Assembly: GCF_030758295.1 (NCBI RefSeq)
Contig: NZ_CP132335.1
Coordinates: forward strand, 2,890,412-2,954,411
Source of the DNA: Pararhizobium sp. IMCC21322
GTDB lineage: Bacteria > Pseudomonadota > Alphaproteobacteria > Rhizobiales > GCA-2746425
Direction of reading: 5' to 3'
Length of the DNA stretch: 64,000 nt
Part shown: in pieces, positions 33,756 to 44,826 of the stretch
How positions within the stretch are numbered: position 1 is the stretch's first letter
How the letters are laid out: each line of letters opens with the position of its first letter
Translations under genes and position numbers: made by a program
The notes under the pieces: model-generated
Database searches by the model: none
Told to the model about the DNA's origin: nothing
The model's input: the letters and a program-made list of their open reading frames with translations, nothing else

Positions 33756-36185
33756 ATGAGTGCAGATATAAGCACCACCTCAAATGACGCGGTCTACCCG
33801 GTCCTTCCGTTGAGAGATATTGTGGTTTTCCCGCATATGATTGTGCCGCTCTTTGTGGGTCGCGAAAAGTCAATCAGCGCTCTGGAAGAAGTCATGAAGA
33901 ATGACAAGCAGATCATGCTTGTCACGCAAAAAGACTCCAATGACAGCGATCCCAAGCCCGAAGACATCTATGAAATCGGTACGCTCGCGACTGTGCTGCA
34001 GCTGCTGAAACTTCCAGATGGAACTGTGAAGGTTTTGGTGGAAGGTGCCAGCCGCGCCCGCGTGACCCAATTTACAGATCGCGATGATTATTTTGAGGCT
34101 CATGCCGAGATGATTCCCGAGGAATTTGGCAATGAGGTTGAAGTTGAAGCGCTCTCACGCTCGGTTGTGTCCGAGTTTGAGAACTATGTGAAGCTGAACA
34201 AGAAAATCTCGCCCGAAGTTCTGGCAGCTGTTGCCAATATCGAAGATTTTTCAAAGCTCGCTGATACAATTGCATCCCATCTGGTTATCAAGATACCTGA
34301 AAAGCAATCACTGCTTGGTGTCGTATCGGTCGGAGAGCGGATTGAAGCCATTCTGGCTCTGATGGAAAGCGAAGTTTCGGTTCTTCAGGTCGAGAAGCGC
34401 ATTCGCTCGCGCGTCAAGCGGCAGATGGAAAAGACCCAGCGCGAATATTACCTGAATGAGCAAATGAAGGCGATTCAGAAGGAACTGGGTGATTCTGAAG
34501 ACGGTAAGGACGAGCTTGCCGAGCTGGAAGCAAAGATTGCCAAGACCAAATTCTCCAAGGAAGCCCGTGAAAAGGCTGAAGCGGAAATGAAAAAACTGCG
34601 TCAGATGAGCCCGATGTCTGCCGAGGCGACCGTCGTGCGCAACTATCTCGACTGGCTGCTTGGTATTCCATGGGGCAAGAAATCCAAGGTCAAGATCGAC
34701 CTGCAGAAAGCGCAGGAGGTTTTGGACAAGGATCATTTCGGCCTTGAGAAAGTCAAAGAGCGGATCATCGAATATCTTGCGGTGCAAAGCCGGTCCAACA
34801 AGCTGAAAGGTCCGATCCTTTGCCTTGTGGGTCCTCCCGGCGTTGGCAAGACTTCACTTGGCAAATCCATAGCCAAATCCACCGGCCGTGAGTTTGTTCG
34901 CATGTCTCTGGGTGGTGTCCGCGATGAAGCCGAGATTCGCGGCCATCGAAGGACCTATATCGGGTCAATGCCCGGCAAAGTGATTCAGTCGATGAAGAAA
35001 GCAAAGAGATCCAACCCGCTGTTCTTGCTCGATGAGATCGACAAGATGGGCATGGATTTCCGTGGCGATCCGTCATCAGCGCTGTTGGAAGTTCTGGATC
35101 CGGAGCAAAACAACAGTTTTGCGGATCACTATCTGGAAGTGGATTATGATCTTTCCAACGTGATGTTTGTGACGACATCCAATACTTTGAATATTCCTGG
35201 CCCCCTGATGGACAGGATGGAGATCATCCGCCTTGCAGGTTACACGGAAGACGAAAAACTGGAGATCGCCAAACGACATCTTTTGGGTAAGGCGGTCAAG
35301 AATCACGGTCTGCGCGACGGTGAATTCGAGATAAAGGACGATGCCCTTCTGGACGTCGTGCGTTTGTACACGAAGGAAGCCGGAGTTCGTAATCTGGAAC
35401 GTGAATTGTCAAAACTGGCCCGGAAAGCTGTCACGCGACTGCTGACCGATTCCAGTCAGACCAAGATCGTGGTTACGCTGGAAAACCTTGAAGACTTCCT
35501 GGGCGTCCAGAAGTACCGCTTTGGCCAGGCAGAAGGTGAAGACCAGGTTGGTGTTGTCACCGGTTTGGCATGGACTGAAGTGGGCGGAGAATTGCTGACC
35601 ATTGAAGGTGTCATGATGCCGGGTAAAGGCAAAATGACAGTGACAGGAAATCTGCGGGATGTGATGAAAGAATCCATCTCTGCCGCAGCGTCCTATGTTC
35701 GGTCACGGTCAGTGGATTTCGGCTTTAAGCCTCCGATGTTTGATAAACGGGATATTCACGTTCACGTACCTGAAGGTGCCACGCCTAAGGATGGTCCTTC
35801 TGCCGGTATCGCCATGGCAACAGCGATTGTTTCCATCATCACAGGAATTCCTGTGCGCAAGGACATCGCCATGACGGGTGAGGTGACCCTTCGTGGGCGT
35901 GCATTGCCGATTGGCGGACTTAAGGAGAAACTGCTGGCAGCGTTGCGCGGTGGTATCAAGACGGTCTTGATCCCTGAAGAGAATGCCAAAGATCTGGCCG
36001 AAATTCCGAGCAATGTGACCGACGGCATGGAGATCATTCCGGTCTCTCACATGGATGAAGTGCTCAAACATGCGCTTGTAGAAGCTCCTGTGGCGATTGA
36101 ATGGTCGCCGGAAGAGTTCGATAAAGCACCTTCTGCACCCACCTCAAGTGAGTCGGAATCAAGTAGCGTTATGGTTGCACACTGA
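33756..36185 (+). CDS. lon: ATP-dependent protease La
   Basis: 809 residues: N-terminal substrate domain ([20 protein letters not shown]), a coiled-coil helical bundle rich in Glu/Lys near 190-290, AAA+ domain with Walker [13 protein letters not shown] near 355, Walker [11 protein letters not shown], and a C-terminal Ser-Lys protease domain with [14 protein letters not shown] (catalytic Ser). The family length is about 800. It is a soluble hexamer that degrades damaged and specific regulatory proteins. An acidic/Ser-rich tail closes the protein. A strong terminator follows. Confidence 0.97.
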   Translation: MSADISTTSNDAVYPVLPLRDIVVFPHMIVPLFVGREKSISALEEVMKNDKQIMLVTQKDSNDSDPKPEDIYEIGTLATVLQLLKLPDGTVKVLVEGASRARVTQFTDRDDYFEAHAEMIPEEFGNEVEVEALSRSVVSEFENYVKLNKKISPEVLAAVANIEDFSKLADTIASHLVIKIPEKQSLLGVVSVGERIEAILALMESEVSVLQVEKRIRSRVKRQMEKTQREYYLNEQMKAIQKELGDSEDGKDELAELEAKIAKTKFSKEAREKAEAEMKKLRQMSPMSAEATVVRNYLDWLLGIPWGKKSKVKIDLQKAQEVLDKDHFGLEKVKERIIEYLAVQSRSNKLKGPILCLVGPPGVGKTSLGKSIAKSTGREFVRMSLGGVRDEAEIRGHRRTYIGSMPGKVIQSMKKAKRSNPLFLLDEIDKMGMDFRGDPSSALLEVLDPEQNNSFADHYLEVDYDLSNVMFVTTSNTLNIPGPLMDRMEIIRLAGYTEDEKLEIAKRHLLGKAVKNHGLRDGEFEIKDDALLDVVRLYTKEAGVRNLERELSKLARKAVTRLLTDSSQTKIVVTLENLEDFLGVQKYRFGQAEGEDQVGVVTGLAWTEVGGELLTIEGVMMPGKGKMTVTGNLRDVMKESISAAASYVRSRSVDFGFKPPMFDKRDIHVHVPEGATPKDGPSAGIAMATAIVSIITGIPVRKDIAMTGEVTLRGRALPIGGLKEKLLAALRGGIKTVLIPEENAKDLAEIPSNVTDGMEIIPVSHMDEVLKHALVEAPVAIEWSPEEFDKAPSAPTSSESESSSVMVAH

Positions 36186-36226
36186 CATAATAGTAACAAT
36201 TCAGGCGTGTTTTCGCCCCCAACATC

Positions 36227-36258
36227 AACCCGGTCGGCCTTGCTGACCGGGTTTTTTT
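36227..36258 (+). terminator. Intrinsic terminator after lon
   Basis: AACCCGGTC and GACCGGGTT form a 9-pair stem around a 9-base loop, followed directly by seven T. It lies about 40 bases after the lon stop. Confidence 0.88.
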
Positions 36259-36392
36259 CATTTTTGCGCGGAAAAACCCCGTTTCCTGCCGTTTTGCCCT
36301 TGCCTTTCAGGTCAAGAATGAAGACTTTCTGCGAACGGAGACCAAGGGAGAATCAATGATCTCTCTGCTCCTGACATCAAAAGGAGTTCATG

Positions 36393-36668
36393 ATGAACAA
36401 GAACGAACTTATTGCTGCTGTTGCAGAAAAATCCGGCCAGACAAAAGCAGATGCCGGAACTGCGGTAGAAGCAACATTCGAAGCAATCAGCGATGCTCTG
36501 TCCGGTGGTGACGAAGTGCGCCTGATTGGATTTGGTAATTTCTCCGTAGCGCACCGTGCTGCCACAGATGGCCGCAACCCGCGCACCGGTGAGACAATCA
36601 AAATTCCAGCATCCAAGTCACCAAAATTCAAGGCCGGCAAGGGCCTTAAGGATGCTGTAAACAAGTAA
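36393..36668 (+). CDS. hup: DNA-binding protein HU
   Basis: 91 residues from the second of two tandem ATGs (36393), with AAGGAG 7 bases before. The peptide MNKNELIAAVAEKSGQTKAD and the DNA-arm region GFGNFSVAHRAATDGRNPRT, then GETIKIPASKSPKFKAGKGL, are typical for HU. It bends and compacts DNA as a dimer. It follows lon, as in many relatives, with its own terminator after it. Confidence 0.96.
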   Translation: MNKNELIAAVAEKSGQTKADAGTAVEATFEAISDALSGGDEVRLIGFGNFSVAHRAATDGRNPRTGETIKIPASKSPKFKAGKGLKDAVNK

Positions 36669-36696
36669 TTGCTTGTTTCAATATCGTAACAAATTG

Positions 36697-36734
36697 AACC
36701 GCCGTGGCATGGTGACATGCCAGGCGGTTTTTTT
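36697..36734 (+). terminator. Intrinsic terminator after hup
   Basis: AACCGCC, then GGCATG, pair with CATGCC and GGCGGTT around a GTGA loop, followed by seven T. It is 28 bases after the HU stop. Confidence 0.9.
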
Positions 36735-36882
36735 GTATGTCGTGTGATTTGGCCTCAGGAATCCGGTTTCGGTCTTCCACAAATTCAAGTCTCAGCATGA
36801 AGCTTGATAAATTACCCGAAAATTACGCAAATTCATCTTGTCATGCGCGTTGTTTCGGGCTACCACCCGCACGCTAAGCGGC

Positions 36883-36958
<76 letters not shown>

Positions 36959-37078
36959 TCGCTTGGCAAACAGACAGGTGGCTACCTGTTGTTGGAAACC
37001 GCATTCGGCTCTTGACGAAAATGGTTCACCAGCGTAAGTCAGCCACCACTCATGCAGGAGAGTTGTCCTGCCACCCGC

Positions 37079-37155
37079 GGGGGTGTAGCTCAGTTGGTTA
37101 GAGTGCCGGCCTGTCACGCCGGAGGTCGCGAGTTCGAGTCTCGTCACTCCCGCCA
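37079..37155 (+). tRNA. tRNA-Asp(GUC)
   Basis: 77 bases with encoded CCA. Acceptor GGGGGTG pairs with CACTCCC (one G-T pair), the anticodon arm is CCGGCCTGTCACGCCGG with anticodon GTC, and the T arm GCGAGTTCGAGTCTCGT pairs. It is 120 bases after tRNA-Val, the usual rhizobial pair upstream of complex I. Confidence 0.95.
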
Positions 37156-37221
37156 TTTTCATTAGTCCAACCAGATTGGATGCTATGAAAATTGGATTTA
37201 AGATTTTTCCCTATTGTAGTT

Positions 37222-37842
37222 ATGCGCAACGTGCACGAAGACTTGCACGCAGATACTGTTAAGGTCGGGAGTGAAGTTTCGAGTGTGGAAAATCCTGTGT
37301 CCGAATCAACATTGACGCCTGAAGCCTGCCTTAAGCGCATCGCTCAACAAGACCGCGCTGCGTTCGAAACCCTTTATAACCTGATCTCCTCGAAACTTTT
37401 GGGCGTTGTATTGCGTATCATACCCCAGAGAAGTTTGGCGGAGGATGTCTTGCACGACACATTTCTGAAAATCTGGCGAGCAGCGCATCAATTCGACCCG
37501 GGTCGCGCATCTGCGATGAGTTGGGCAGCTACGATTGCCAGAAACGCAGCCATCGACCATAAGCGACGGCGCAAGGAAGTCGATCTGCCTGATGATGTGT
37601 TGAATTTCCAAATGGAAAAAGACGCGCACAGCAATCAACCACGTGGCGATGAGGCCACAAGTCTGACTTTGCAGCACTGCCTGAAAGAATTGGAAGAGAC
37701 ACAGCGCCAATGCGTTGTTCTGGCTTATTGTCAGGGCCTGTCACGTGAAGAGCTTTCAGAACAACTGGATGCTCCGGTTAACACCGTCAAGACATGGATA
37801 CGTCGGGGCCTTTTGTCATTGCGGGAGTGCATTTCGCAATGA
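37222..37842 (+). CDS. ECF-family RNA polymerase sigma factor
   Basis: 206 residues if begun at MRNVHEDL (37222); an ATG at 37192 would add ten. Sigma-2 is visible at AFETLYNLISSKLLGVVLRI, then RSLAEDVLHDTFLKIWRAAH (region 2.3/2.4), and sigma-4 at RQCVVLAYCQGLSREELSEQ, then LDAPVNTVKTWIRRGLLSLR. It redirects RNA polymerase to stress genes. Its stop overlaps the anti-sigma start (ATGA), so the two are coupled and the factor is held inactive until a signal. The signal is unknown. Confidence 0.93.
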   Translation: MRNVHEDLHADTVKVGSEVSSVENPVSESTLTPEACLKRIAQQDRAAFETLYNLISSKLLGVVLRIIPQRSLAEDVLHDTFLKIWRAAHQFDPGRASAMSWAATIARNAAIDHKRRRKEVDLPDDVLNFQMEKDAHSNQPRGDEATSLTLQHCLKELEETQRQCVVLAYCQGLSREELSEQLDAPVNTVKTWIRRGLLSLRECISQ

Positions 37843-38600
37843 CCGACAACACCACAGAAGAGTTTCACGAAGATTTGCGGGCTGTCGCAGGTGAATATGT
37901 GCTGGACACACTGTCAGTGCGCGAGAGAACAGCCTTTGAGGCACTGCTGGCAAAAGATGTATCTCTGATGTCACTGGTGGAGGAGTGGAAGCACATCCTG
38001 GCACCTGTTCTGGAATCAGCACCGGAGGAACAACCTGATCAGTCGGTCTGGTTGCGGGTCAATGAAAGCCTTGAGCAGACCACATCTCAGCAAAAATCTG
38101 ATTCAGATCAGACTGTCGTGAGTCTGGATAAGTTTCGCAGATCACGTAATCGCTGGCGCGGCCTGAGTGCGGGACTGGTGTCCCTGGCTGCTGGACTGGC
38201 GGCTTTTGTTGTGATTGATGGCTCGCTTTTGCAACCACCATCAGTGGTGCCTGATCGCCTGGCTGTTTTGACCACGGACACTGCTGGAATGCAGTTCATC
38301 GCTACTGTCGACCCGGCGCGTCAGGGCATTCATATCCGTCCCCTGAATCAGAGCGGGCAGAGGAATCCTTTTGCTGAAGGTCCACTGGAGCTTTGGGTAC
38401 AGGCGGGAGATGCGCTTAATTACCTTGGCAATGTTACATCCGCTTCCTGGCAATGGCTCAATTATGCCGATATCCTGAAGACTGAAGATTTTGATCAGGC
38501 CGTGCTTTTGCTGACACGCTCACTGGAGCCAGGCACCATAGCTCCATCTGCGCCGGGTGAGATCGTATTTCAGGGACAAATCAGCAGCCGAGCAAAATAA
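37839..38600 (+). CDS. Anti-sigma factor, RskA-like
   Basis: 253 residues. The N-terminal part (EDLRAVAGEYVLDTLSVRER) is the cytosolic sigma-binding zone with the AxEYVLG-like segment of the RskA family. One hydrophobic segment near 105-125 (GLSAGLVSLAAGLAAFVVI) anchors it in the membrane, and the C-terminal part is periplasmic and shaped like the RskA domain (ELWVQAGDALNYLGNV). Unlike ChrR-type factors it has no zinc HxxxCxxC motif. It overlaps the sigma gene by 4 bases. Confidence 0.88.
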   Translation: MTDNTTEEFHEDLRAVAGEYVLDTLSVRERTAFEALLAKDVSLMSLVEEWKHILAPVLESAPEEQPDQSVWLRVNESLEQTTSQQKSDSDQTVVSLDKFRRSRNRWRGLSAGLVSLAAGLAAFVVIDGSLLQPPSVVPDRLAVLTTDTAGMQFIATVDPARQGIHIRPLNQSGQRNPFAEGPLELWVQAGDALNYLGNVTSASWQWLNYADILKTEDFDQAVLLLTRSLEPGTIAPSAPGEIVFQGQISSRAK

Positions 38601-38672
38601 GGTGTGATCTCACATTTCGGCGGTCCTTCGGATGCGGTCCATCGGATTCGATCCTTCGGATTCAGCCACAAA

Positions 38673-38705
38673 AAAAAGGCTGCCTGTAAACAAGGCAGCC
38701 TTTTT
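38673..38705. terminator. Bidirectional intrinsic terminator
   Basis: AAAAAGGCTGCCT and AGGCAGCCTTTTT form a 13-pair stem with a 7-base loop; A-rich before and T-rich after, so it works on both strands. It serves the convergent anti-sigma and cupredoxin genes. Confidence 0.9.
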
Positions 38706-38723
38706 CGGACTGTTGGTCAATTG

Positions 38724-39041
38724 TTACTGGACGACAATCGTCCCCTTCATACCCCGATGAATTTTACAGAAAAAAGCAAATGTACCAGCACTGTCAAACG
38801 CAATGGTCTCAGATTTGCCCTTGCGCAAGGTCGCTGTTGTAAAAGACCCGTCTGCGGCCGTTGCTGTGTGCGGCGCACCATCGCGATTGGTGAATGTGAT
38901 GGTATCTCCGACCGAGACAGTGATGGTAGCAGGGCTGAAGGCCATTCCTTTAATATCGGCTTTGATGTCGGCAGCCTGAGCTATACCGGCAAGACAGATA
39001 GCGGCGCCTGCAGTGAGGAATGTTTTGAAGAACTTGGTCAT
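38724..39041 (-). CDS. Small periplasmic cupredoxin (plastocyanin/amicyanin-like)
   Basis: 105 residues from ATG 39041. A signal peptide (FFKTFLTAGAAICLAGIAQA) leads to an about 80-residue copper fold: GMAFSPATITVSVGDTITF, then PHTATAADG (first His ligand), and FFCKIHRGMKG with the Cys, His and Met of a type 1 copper site. It carries electrons in the periplasm, or binds copper. It lies opposite the sigma/anti-sigma pair and shares their terminator; the promoter is in the gap to nuoA. Confidence 0.9.
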   Translation of the reverse strand: MTKFFKTFLTAGAAICLAGIAQAADIKADIKGMAFSPATITVSVGDTITFTNRDGAPHTATAADGSFTTATLRKGKSETIAFDSAGTFAFFCKIHRGMKGTIVVQ

Positions 39042-39436
39042 ATTGTTTGATCCTGTTTGTATGGGTGAAAGCCAGACGGTAGCCGTTGCGCTTTCTGGGA
39101 GGTGATACGCCACCACGCTTTAAAAAGTTTCAGACGCATGAAAACTATTTACGACAAGGCCCATTTTCGTCGTTGTTTTTGCGAATTTGGTGAGATTTAG
39201 GCACTCTGATGCGGTTTGGGGCTTGCACGAAAACATGGCCTTGGGTAAGCCTCGGACCTGAAATGGCTGCCAGAGTTTTTTGTGCGTCCTGCACAATGGA
39301 AAAGCATGTGAACTGATGCTAGCGTTGAGCGTATTCAATCAACTTGTCGCGGTCGGCAAGCGATTTGCCGCAGTGCAGCGCACTACGGCACATGTAAAGT
39401 GTGCTAAGTAATACGAAACTGAACGGATTTTGATCA
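39042..39436. other. Divergent gap between cupredoxin and nuoA
   Basis: 395 bases with no gene I can support. It must hold the promoters of the cupredoxin gene (minus) and the complex I operon (plus). I see no clear -35/-10 pair or palindrome; the stretch 39270-39430 is AT-rich and lies nearest nuoA. Confidence 0.5.
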
Positions 39437-39802
39437 ATGGAACCCTTATTGAGCCAGTATCTTCCGATTGTTATTTTTATCGGAATCGCACTGTTCATAG
39501 GCTTGGCTCTGCTCGTTGCGCCGTTCATTGTCGCTTACAAGGCACCTGACAGCGAAAAACTGTCCGCCTATGAATGTGGTTTCAACGCCTTTGATGACGC
39601 CCGGATGAAGTTTGATGTCCGGTTCTATCTGGTGGCAATCCTGTTCATCATCTTTGATCTGGAAGTGGCATTCCTGTTTCCATGGGCTGTCGCCTTTGGT
39701 GAGATCGGTCTCTATGGCTATGTCTCGATGATGATTTTCCTCGGAATTTTGACCATTGGCTTCATTTATGAGTGGAAAAAAGGGGCGCTGGAATGGGATT
39801 AA
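39437..39802 (+). CDS. nuoA: NADH-quinone oxidoreductase subunit A
   Basis: 121 residues with three transmembrane segments and the conserved loop [20 protein letters not shown], followed by [20 protein letters not shown]. NuoA belongs to the membrane arm of complex I, near the quinone site. It is the first of the operon of 14 nuo genes (39437-54780), 35 to 50 bases or less apart. Confidence 0.97.
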   Translation: MEPLLSQYLPIVIFIGIALFIGLALLVAPFIVAYKAPDSEKLSAYECGFNAFDDARMKFDVRFYLVAILFIIFDLEVAFLFPWAVAFGEIGLYGYVSMMIFLGILTIGFIYEWKKGALEWD

Positions 39803-39821
39803 TGAAAGCGGGATCTGACAG

Positions 39822-40403
39822 ATGAGCGTGAATGAGCAACATTCGACACTGATTGCACCTGCTCCCAAGGGTATCATTGACCCCAATACCGGTGAGCCTA
39901 TTGGCAGCCAGGATGCATTCTTTACCGATATAAACGCGGAACTCGCTGACAAGGGTTTCATTGTCGCGGCCACTGATGATCTGATCACCTGGGCGCGCAC
40001 CGGCTCGCTGATGTGGATGACATTCGGTTTGGCTTGTTGCGCTGTGGAAATGATGCAGATGTCTATGCCGCGCTATGATGCGGAACGCTTTGGCGTTGCA
40101 CCGCGCGCGTCTCCGCGTCAGTCGGATGTGATGATTGTGGCTGGCACGCTGACCAACAAAATGGCACCGGCGCTGCGCAAGGTTTACGATCAGATGCCCG
40201 AGCCGAGATATGTGATTTCCATGGGCTCCTGTGCCAATGGCGGCGGCTATTACCATTATTCCTATTCAGTTGTGCGGGGATGCGACCGTGTGGTGCCTGT
40301 GGATATTTATGTCCCAGGATGTCCACCAACCGCAGAAGCGCTTCTGTACGGAATATTGCTGCTACAAAAGAAAATACGCCGCACTGGCACCATAGAACGT
40401 TGA
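39822..40403 (+). CDS. nuoB: NADH-quinone oxidoreductase subunit B
   Basis: 193 residues with the four Cys of the N2 [4Fe-4S] cluster: two in [11 protein letters not shown], one in [20 protein letters not shown], one in [14 protein letters not shown]. This is the last Fe-S cluster, which passes electrons to quinone. It follows nuoA by 19 bases. Confidence 0.97.
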   Translation: MSVNEQHSTLIAPAPKGIIDPNTGEPIGSQDAFFTDINAELADKGFIVAATDDLITWARTGSLMWMTFGLACCAVEMMQMSMPRYDAERFGVAPRASPRQSDVMIVAGTLTNKMAPALRKVYDQMPEPRYVISMGSCANGGGYYHYSYSVVRGCDRVVPVDIYVPGCPPTAEALLYGILLLQKKIRRTGTIER

Positions 40404-40460
40404 TGATTCCATTCAGTCCGGACTATTACGACCGGGTTGGAGCAGATAGAGCTTGAATAT

Positions 40461-41081
40461 ATGGGCTTAGACATAGCAGAAAACGAAGCCACCCTTAAAG
40501 ATTTGGCAGAGCATATTGCTGACAATTTGGGTGCCTCTGTGCTCGAAAGTACGCAGTCGTTTGGCGAATTGACGCTGACAGTTGTCCGCGCTGACATTGA
40601 AAGTGTCTTGCGGTTCCTGCGCGATAATACATCAACCAAATTTCTCAGTTTTGTTGATCTGTGCGGTGCTGACTACCCAGCACGTGAAGAGCGTTTTGAA
40701 GTCGTCTACCATCTGCTCAGCCCTCAGCATAACACCCGAATCCGCGTGAAGCTCAGCACAACAGAAGACGATCCGGTGCCGAGTGTTGTCAGCATTTTTC
40801 CAGCTGCCGACTGGTGCGAGCGCGAAGCTTATGATCTTTACGGTATCCTGTTTTCCGGCCATCCGGATCTGCGCCGCCTGTTGACAGATTATGGCTTTGA
40901 AGGACATCCGCTGCGCAAGGATTTCCCACTCACCGGCTTTGTGGAAGTACGTTACGACGATGAGCGCAAACGCGTTGTCTACGAGCCTGTTGAACTACCA
41001 CAGGAATTCCGCAACTTTGATTTCCTCTCGCCATGGGAAGGCACTGAATATGTGCTGCCCGGCGATGAAAAAGCGAATTAA
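40461..41081 (+). CDS. nuoC: NADH-quinone oxidoreductase subunit C
   Basis: 206 residues from ATG 40461 ([20 protein letters not shown]); an upstream TTG at 40437 would add eight. The 30 kDa-subunit signature is [20 protein letters not shown], then [20 protein letters not shown] and [20 protein letters not shown]. It belongs to the connecting module of the hydrophilic arm. It is a separate gene from nuoD, as in alphaproteobacteria. Confidence 0.96.
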   Translation: MGLDIAENEATLKDLAEHIADNLGASVLESTQSFGELTLTVVRADIESVLRFLRDNTSTKFLSFVDLCGADYPAREERFEVVYHLLSPQHNTRIRVKLSTTEDDPVPSVVSIFPAADWCEREAYDLYGILFSGHPDLRRLLTDYGFEGHPLRKDFPLTGFVEVRYDDERKRVVYEPVELPQEFRNFDFLSPWEGTEYVLPGDEKAN

Positions 41082-41092
41082 GGGGCAGACCG

Positions 41093-42283
41093 ATGAGTGA
41101 AGCACAAGTTCGCAATTTCAACATCAATTTCGGCCCACAGCATCCGGCGGCTCACGGCGTTTTGCGCCTTGTTCTGGAACTGGATGGCGAAGTCGTGGAG
41201 CGGGTAGATCCGCATATCGGACTGCTGCATCGCGGCACTGAAAAGCTGATTGAGCACAAGACATATCTCCAGGCCATTCCGTATTTCGATCGGCTGGATT
41301 ACGTGGCTCCGATGAATCAGGAGCACGCCTTTGCGCTGGCTATTGAACGGCTGGCTGGAATTGAAGTGCCAAAACGTGGTCAGTTGATTCGCGTTCTGTA
41401 TTCGGAAATCGGCAGAATTCTGTCTCATTTGCTGAATGTGACGACGCAGGCCATGGATGTTGGTGCGCTGACGCCGCCTCTTTGGGGCTTTGAAGAACGC
41501 GAAAAGCTGATGGTCTTTTATGAGCGTGCCTGTGGCGCAAGGCTGCATGCTGCTTACTTCCGGCCCGGCGGTGTTCATCAGGATCTCCCGGAAGATCTGA
41601 TCGATGATATTGCGGATTTCTGCGACCCGTTCCTGCATGTCTGTGATGACATCGATCAGCTACTGACAAACAACCGTATTTTCAAGCAGCGCAATGTGGA
41701 TATCGCAGTCGTCGATCTTGACGATGCCTGGCGCTGGGGCTTTTCCGGCGTCATGGTGCGCGGTTCCGGTGCTGCCTGGGATTTGCGCAAATCCCAACCT
41801 TATGAATGCTACGACGAGATGGAATTTGATATTCCCATCGGGAAAAATGGTGATTGTTATGATCGCTATCTCATCCGGATGGAAGAAATGCGCCAATCTG
41901 TCAGCATCATGAAACAGTGCATTCAGAAGCTGAAATCTGCGGAAGGGCGCGGGCCCATCTCCTCGCTGGATGGTAAAATGGTGCCGCCGAAACGCAGTGA
42001 AATGAAACGCTCAATGGAAGCGCTCATTCATCATTTCAAGCTGTACACCGAAGGCTACAAAGTGCCTGCCGGTGAGGTTTATGCCGCTGTGGAAGCTCCG
42101 AAAGGCGAGTTTGGCGTCTATCTGGTTTCAGATGGCTCCAACAAACCGTATCGTTGCAAGATTAAAGCACCGGGCTTTGCCCATTTGCAGGCAATGGATG
42201 ACATCTGCAGAGGCCACATGCTGGCTGATGTGTCTGCCGTCATCGGATCCCTGGATATCGTATTTGGTGAGGTAGACCGGTAA
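41093..42283 (+). CDS. nuoD: NADH-quinone oxidoreductase subunit D
   Basis: 396 residues, 49 kDa subunit. [20 protein letters not shown] and the N-terminal loop line the quinone pocket with its conserved His; [34 protein letters not shown] and [19 protein letters not shown] at the end are typical. It is descended from hydrogenase large subunits without the Ni ligands. The stop overlaps the nuoE start. Confidence 0.97.
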   Translation: MSEAQVRNFNINFGPQHPAAHGVLRLVLELDGEVVERVDPHIGLLHRGTEKLIEHKTYLQAIPYFDRLDYVAPMNQEHAFALAIERLAGIEVPKRGQLIRVLYSEIGRILSHLLNVTTQAMDVGALTPPLWGFEEREKLMVFYERACGARLHAAYFRPGGVHQDLPEDLIDDIADFCDPFLHVCDDIDQLLTNNRIFKQRNVDIAVVDLDDAWRWGFSGVMVRGSGAAWDLRKSQPYECYDEMEFDIPIGKNGDCYDRYLIRMEEMRQSVSIMKQCIQKLKSAEGRGPISSLDGKMVPPKRSEMKRSMEALIHHFKLYTEGYKVPAGEVYAAVEAPKGEFGVYLVSDGSNKPYRCKIKAPGFAHLQAMDDICRGHMLADVSAVIGSLDIVFGEVDR

Positions 42284-43515
42284 TGTCAGTCCGTCGTCTT
42301 CATTCAGAACAACCTGATACCTTTGTCTTTACACAAGACAATCAGGATTGGGCTGAAGGTCAGATTTCTAAGTTTCCGGAAGGCCGGGAAGCATCTGCGG
42401 TCATTCCATTGTTGTGGCGTGCTCAGGAACAGCATGAAGGCTGGTTGACAGAACCTGCCATTCGTAAGGTCGGCGAAATGCTGGATATGCCTTATATCCG
42501 CGTTCTTGAAGTTGCGACATTCTACACAATGTTTCAGCTTCAGCCTGTTGGAAAGAAAGCGCATATTCAGGTTTGCGGGACAACACCCTGCATGTTGCGC
42601 GGAGCTGGAGACATCAAGGCGGTGTGTCAGAAACGCATAGCCGCGCACGCTCATGAAATTTCCGAAGACGGTAATTTTTCCTGGGAAGAAGTTGAATGCC
42701 TTGGGGCCTGCGTAAATGCGCCCATGGTTCAGATCTGGAAAGATACTTACGAAGACCTGACCGTCGAAACGTTTGAAGCCATGCTGGATGCCATTTCAGA
42801 TGGTAAGGAAATTACTCCTGGACCGCAAAACGGCAGGCATTTCTCGGTGCCATTCAGCGGTCGCACCAGTCTTGACGAATCCTCTCAGGAATATGGGCCG
42901 GAGGGCGGCGTACCGTTCGCCCATCTCGTCGATGGCGCAACAGTGGCCTCTTATACGGACGCCGGCGTCTCGATAAATGGCGGTCCGCAACCGGATGCGG
43001 CTTCAACCAAAGCAAAATCCGCTGCTGCCTCAAAGCCGAAATCTACTAAAAAGGCTGCGACAAAAAAAGCATCGGCCAAGAAATCGACCGGGACAGAGGA
43101 TGAGCCAAAGGCGGAAGCGACAGCCGTTCCCAAGGACACCACCATTCGTCCGACCGACGTCAAAGACGGCGCAGACGCTGAAAAAACAACCGCTAAAAAA
43201 ACCACAACTGCCAAAAAAGCCACACCCGCCAAGAAGCCAGACGCGCCGGAAACATCTGTCTCCGCAGTCAAGAAGCCTGCCGCTCTGGACAAAGCACGCA
43301 GCGGTGGCGCTGATGATCTGAAACGCATCAAGGGTGTTGGTCCAAAGATTGAGGGCATCCTGAACAGTCTGGGCATCTTCCATTTTGACCAGATTGCGGC
43401 CTGGGATCAGGCCAACAAGGACTGGGTGGACGATCATCTCAGTTTCAAAGGACGCGTCGACCGTGAAGACTGGATTCCACAGGCCGAAGCTCTTGCCAAT
43501 GAAAGTAAAGGATAA
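42283..43515 (+). CDS. nuoE: NADH-quinone oxidoreductase subunit E with long C-terminal extension
   Basis: 410 residues against about 160-240 in most bacteria. Residues 1-180 are the 24 kDa subunit: the [2Fe-2S] cluster Cys lie in [13 protein letters not shown] and CLGACVNAP. Residues 240-345 are a low-complexity Lys/Ala/Thr linker ([12 protein letters not shown]). The last 65 residues ([20 protein letters not shown], then [20 protein letters not shown]) form a helix-hairpin-helix-like domain of the kind found after ribosomal L21-type proteins and in other alphaproteobacterial NuoE. The extension may bind the complex or a nucleic acid; its role is unknown. Confidence 0.93.
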   Translation: MSVRRLHSEQPDTFVFTQDNQDWAEGQISKFPEGREASAVIPLLWRAQEQHEGWLTEPAIRKVGEMLDMPYIRVLEVATFYTMFQLQPVGKKAHIQVCGTTPCMLRGAGDIKAVCQKRIAAHAHEISEDGNFSWEEVECLGACVNAPMVQIWKDTYEDLTVETFEAMLDAISDGKEITPGPQNGRHFSVPFSGRTSLDESSQEYGPEGGVPFAHLVDGATVASYTDAGVSINGGPQPDAASTKAKSAAASKPKSTKKAATKKASAKKSTGTEDEPKAEATAVPKDTTIRPTDVKDGADAEKTTAKKTTTAKKATPAKKPDAPETSVSAVKKPAALDKARSGGADDLKRIKGVGPKIEGILNSLGIFHFDQIAAWDQANKDWVDDHLSFKGRVDREDWIPQAEALANESKG

Positions 43516-43520
43516 GCGGT

Positions 43521-44822
43521 ATGCTGCAGGATAAAGACCGCATATTCACCAATATATATGGCTTCCATGATTGGGGCCTGAAGGGCGCTCTCGCGCGCGG
43601 CCAATGGGATGGCACCAAGGGTTTCATCGACAAAGGTCGTGACTGGGTTATTGAGCAGGTCAAAGCCTCGGGCCTGCGTGGTCGAGGTGGCGCTGGTTTT
43701 CCGACCGGTCTGAAATGGTCTTTCATGCCAAAGGAAAGCGACGGTCGCCCGTCCTATCTGGTCATTAACGCTGACGAATCAGAGCCGGGCACATGCAAAG
43801 ACCGCGAGATCATGCGGCATGACCCGCATCATTTGATTGAAGGCTGTCTGATTGCCGGTTTCGCCATGAACGCCAATGCCTGTTACATCTATATTCGCGG
43901 CGAATATATTCGCGAACGCGAGCGGCTGCAGGCAGCGATTGATCAGGCCTATGACGCCAATCTCATTGGAAAAAACAATGTTCATGGCTGGGATTATGAT
44001 ATTTATCTGTCTCATGGTGCCGGCGCATATATTTGCGGTGAAGAAACAGCATTACTGGAAAGCCTGGAGGGCAAAAAAGGCCAGCCGCGCCTGAAACCGC
44101 CATTTCCGGCCAATGTGGGTCTCTATGGATGCCCGACCACTGTGAACAATGTGGAATCAGTGGCCGTTGTTCCTGAAATTCTGCGCCGTGGCGCGGGTTG
44201 GTTCTCTGCTCTGGGCAAGCCGAACAACACGGGTACGAAACTGTTTTGCATTTCCGGCCACGTTGAACAGCCTTGTACAGTTGAAGAGGAAATGGGCGTT
44301 CCATTCCGTGAACTGATCGAAAAACATTGCGGCGGCGTTCGCGGTGGATGGGACAATCTTTTGGCAGTGATTCCCGGCGGATCATCCGTGCCTTGCCTGA
44401 CAGCCGAAATGTGTACTGACTTGTCGATGGATTTTGACAGTTTGAAAGAACTTCGGTCCGGTCTGGGAACTGCGGCTGTGATCGTTATGGATAAATCGAC
44501 CGATATTATCCGAGCCATTGCCCGTATCTCATACTTCTATAAACACGAGAGTTGTGGTCAGTGTACACCTTGCCGCGAAGGCACAGGTTGGATGTGGCGC
44601 GTACTGGAACGTATGGCTCGTGGCGAAGCGCAAAAACGCGAAATTGACATGTTGTTTGAAGTCACAAAGCAGGTCGAAGGCCACACAATTTGTGCCTTGG
44701 GTGATGCTGCCGCCTGGCCGGTTCAGGGACTGATTCGCAATTTCCGACACGTGATCGAGGAGCGGATCGATCAATATTCGGCCAAACCCAATGACGCGCC
44801 AATTATGGAAGCTGCGGAGTAA
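43521..44822 (+). CDS. nuoF: NADH-quinone oxidoreductase subunit F
   Basis: 433 residues, 51 kDa subunit. The FMN/NADH glycine-rich site is [20 protein letters not shown] near 50-69 and the [4Fe-4S] cluster (N3) is [17 protein letters not shown], with a fourth Cys in [12 protein letters not shown]. It is where NADH is oxidised. It starts 5 bases after nuoE. Confidence 0.97.
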   Translation: MLQDKDRIFTNIYGFHDWGLKGALARGQWDGTKGFIDKGRDWVIEQVKASGLRGRGGAGFPTGLKWSFMPKESDGRPSYLVINADESEPGTCKDREIMRHDPHHLIEGCLIAGFAMNANACYIYIRGEYIRERERLQAAIDQAYDANLIGKNNVHGWDYDIYLSHGAGAYICGEETALLESLEGKKGQPRLKPPFPANVGLYGCPTTVNNVESVAVVPEILRRGAGWFSALGKPNNTGTKLFCISGHVEQPCTVEEEMGVPFRELIEKHCGGVRGGWDNLLAVIPGGSSVPCLTAEMCTDLSMDFDSLKELRSGLGTAAVIVMDKSTDIIRAIARISYFYKHESCGQCTPCREGTGWMWRVLERMARGEAQKREIDMLFEVTKQVEGHTICALGDAAAWPVQGLIRNFRHVIEERIDQYSAKPNDAPIMEAAE

Positions 44823-44826
44823 GATA

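Noticed and set aside
38600-38670. Repeats of ccttcggat before the terminator
   Set aside because: Short, imperfect and few; too small to call a repeat array.
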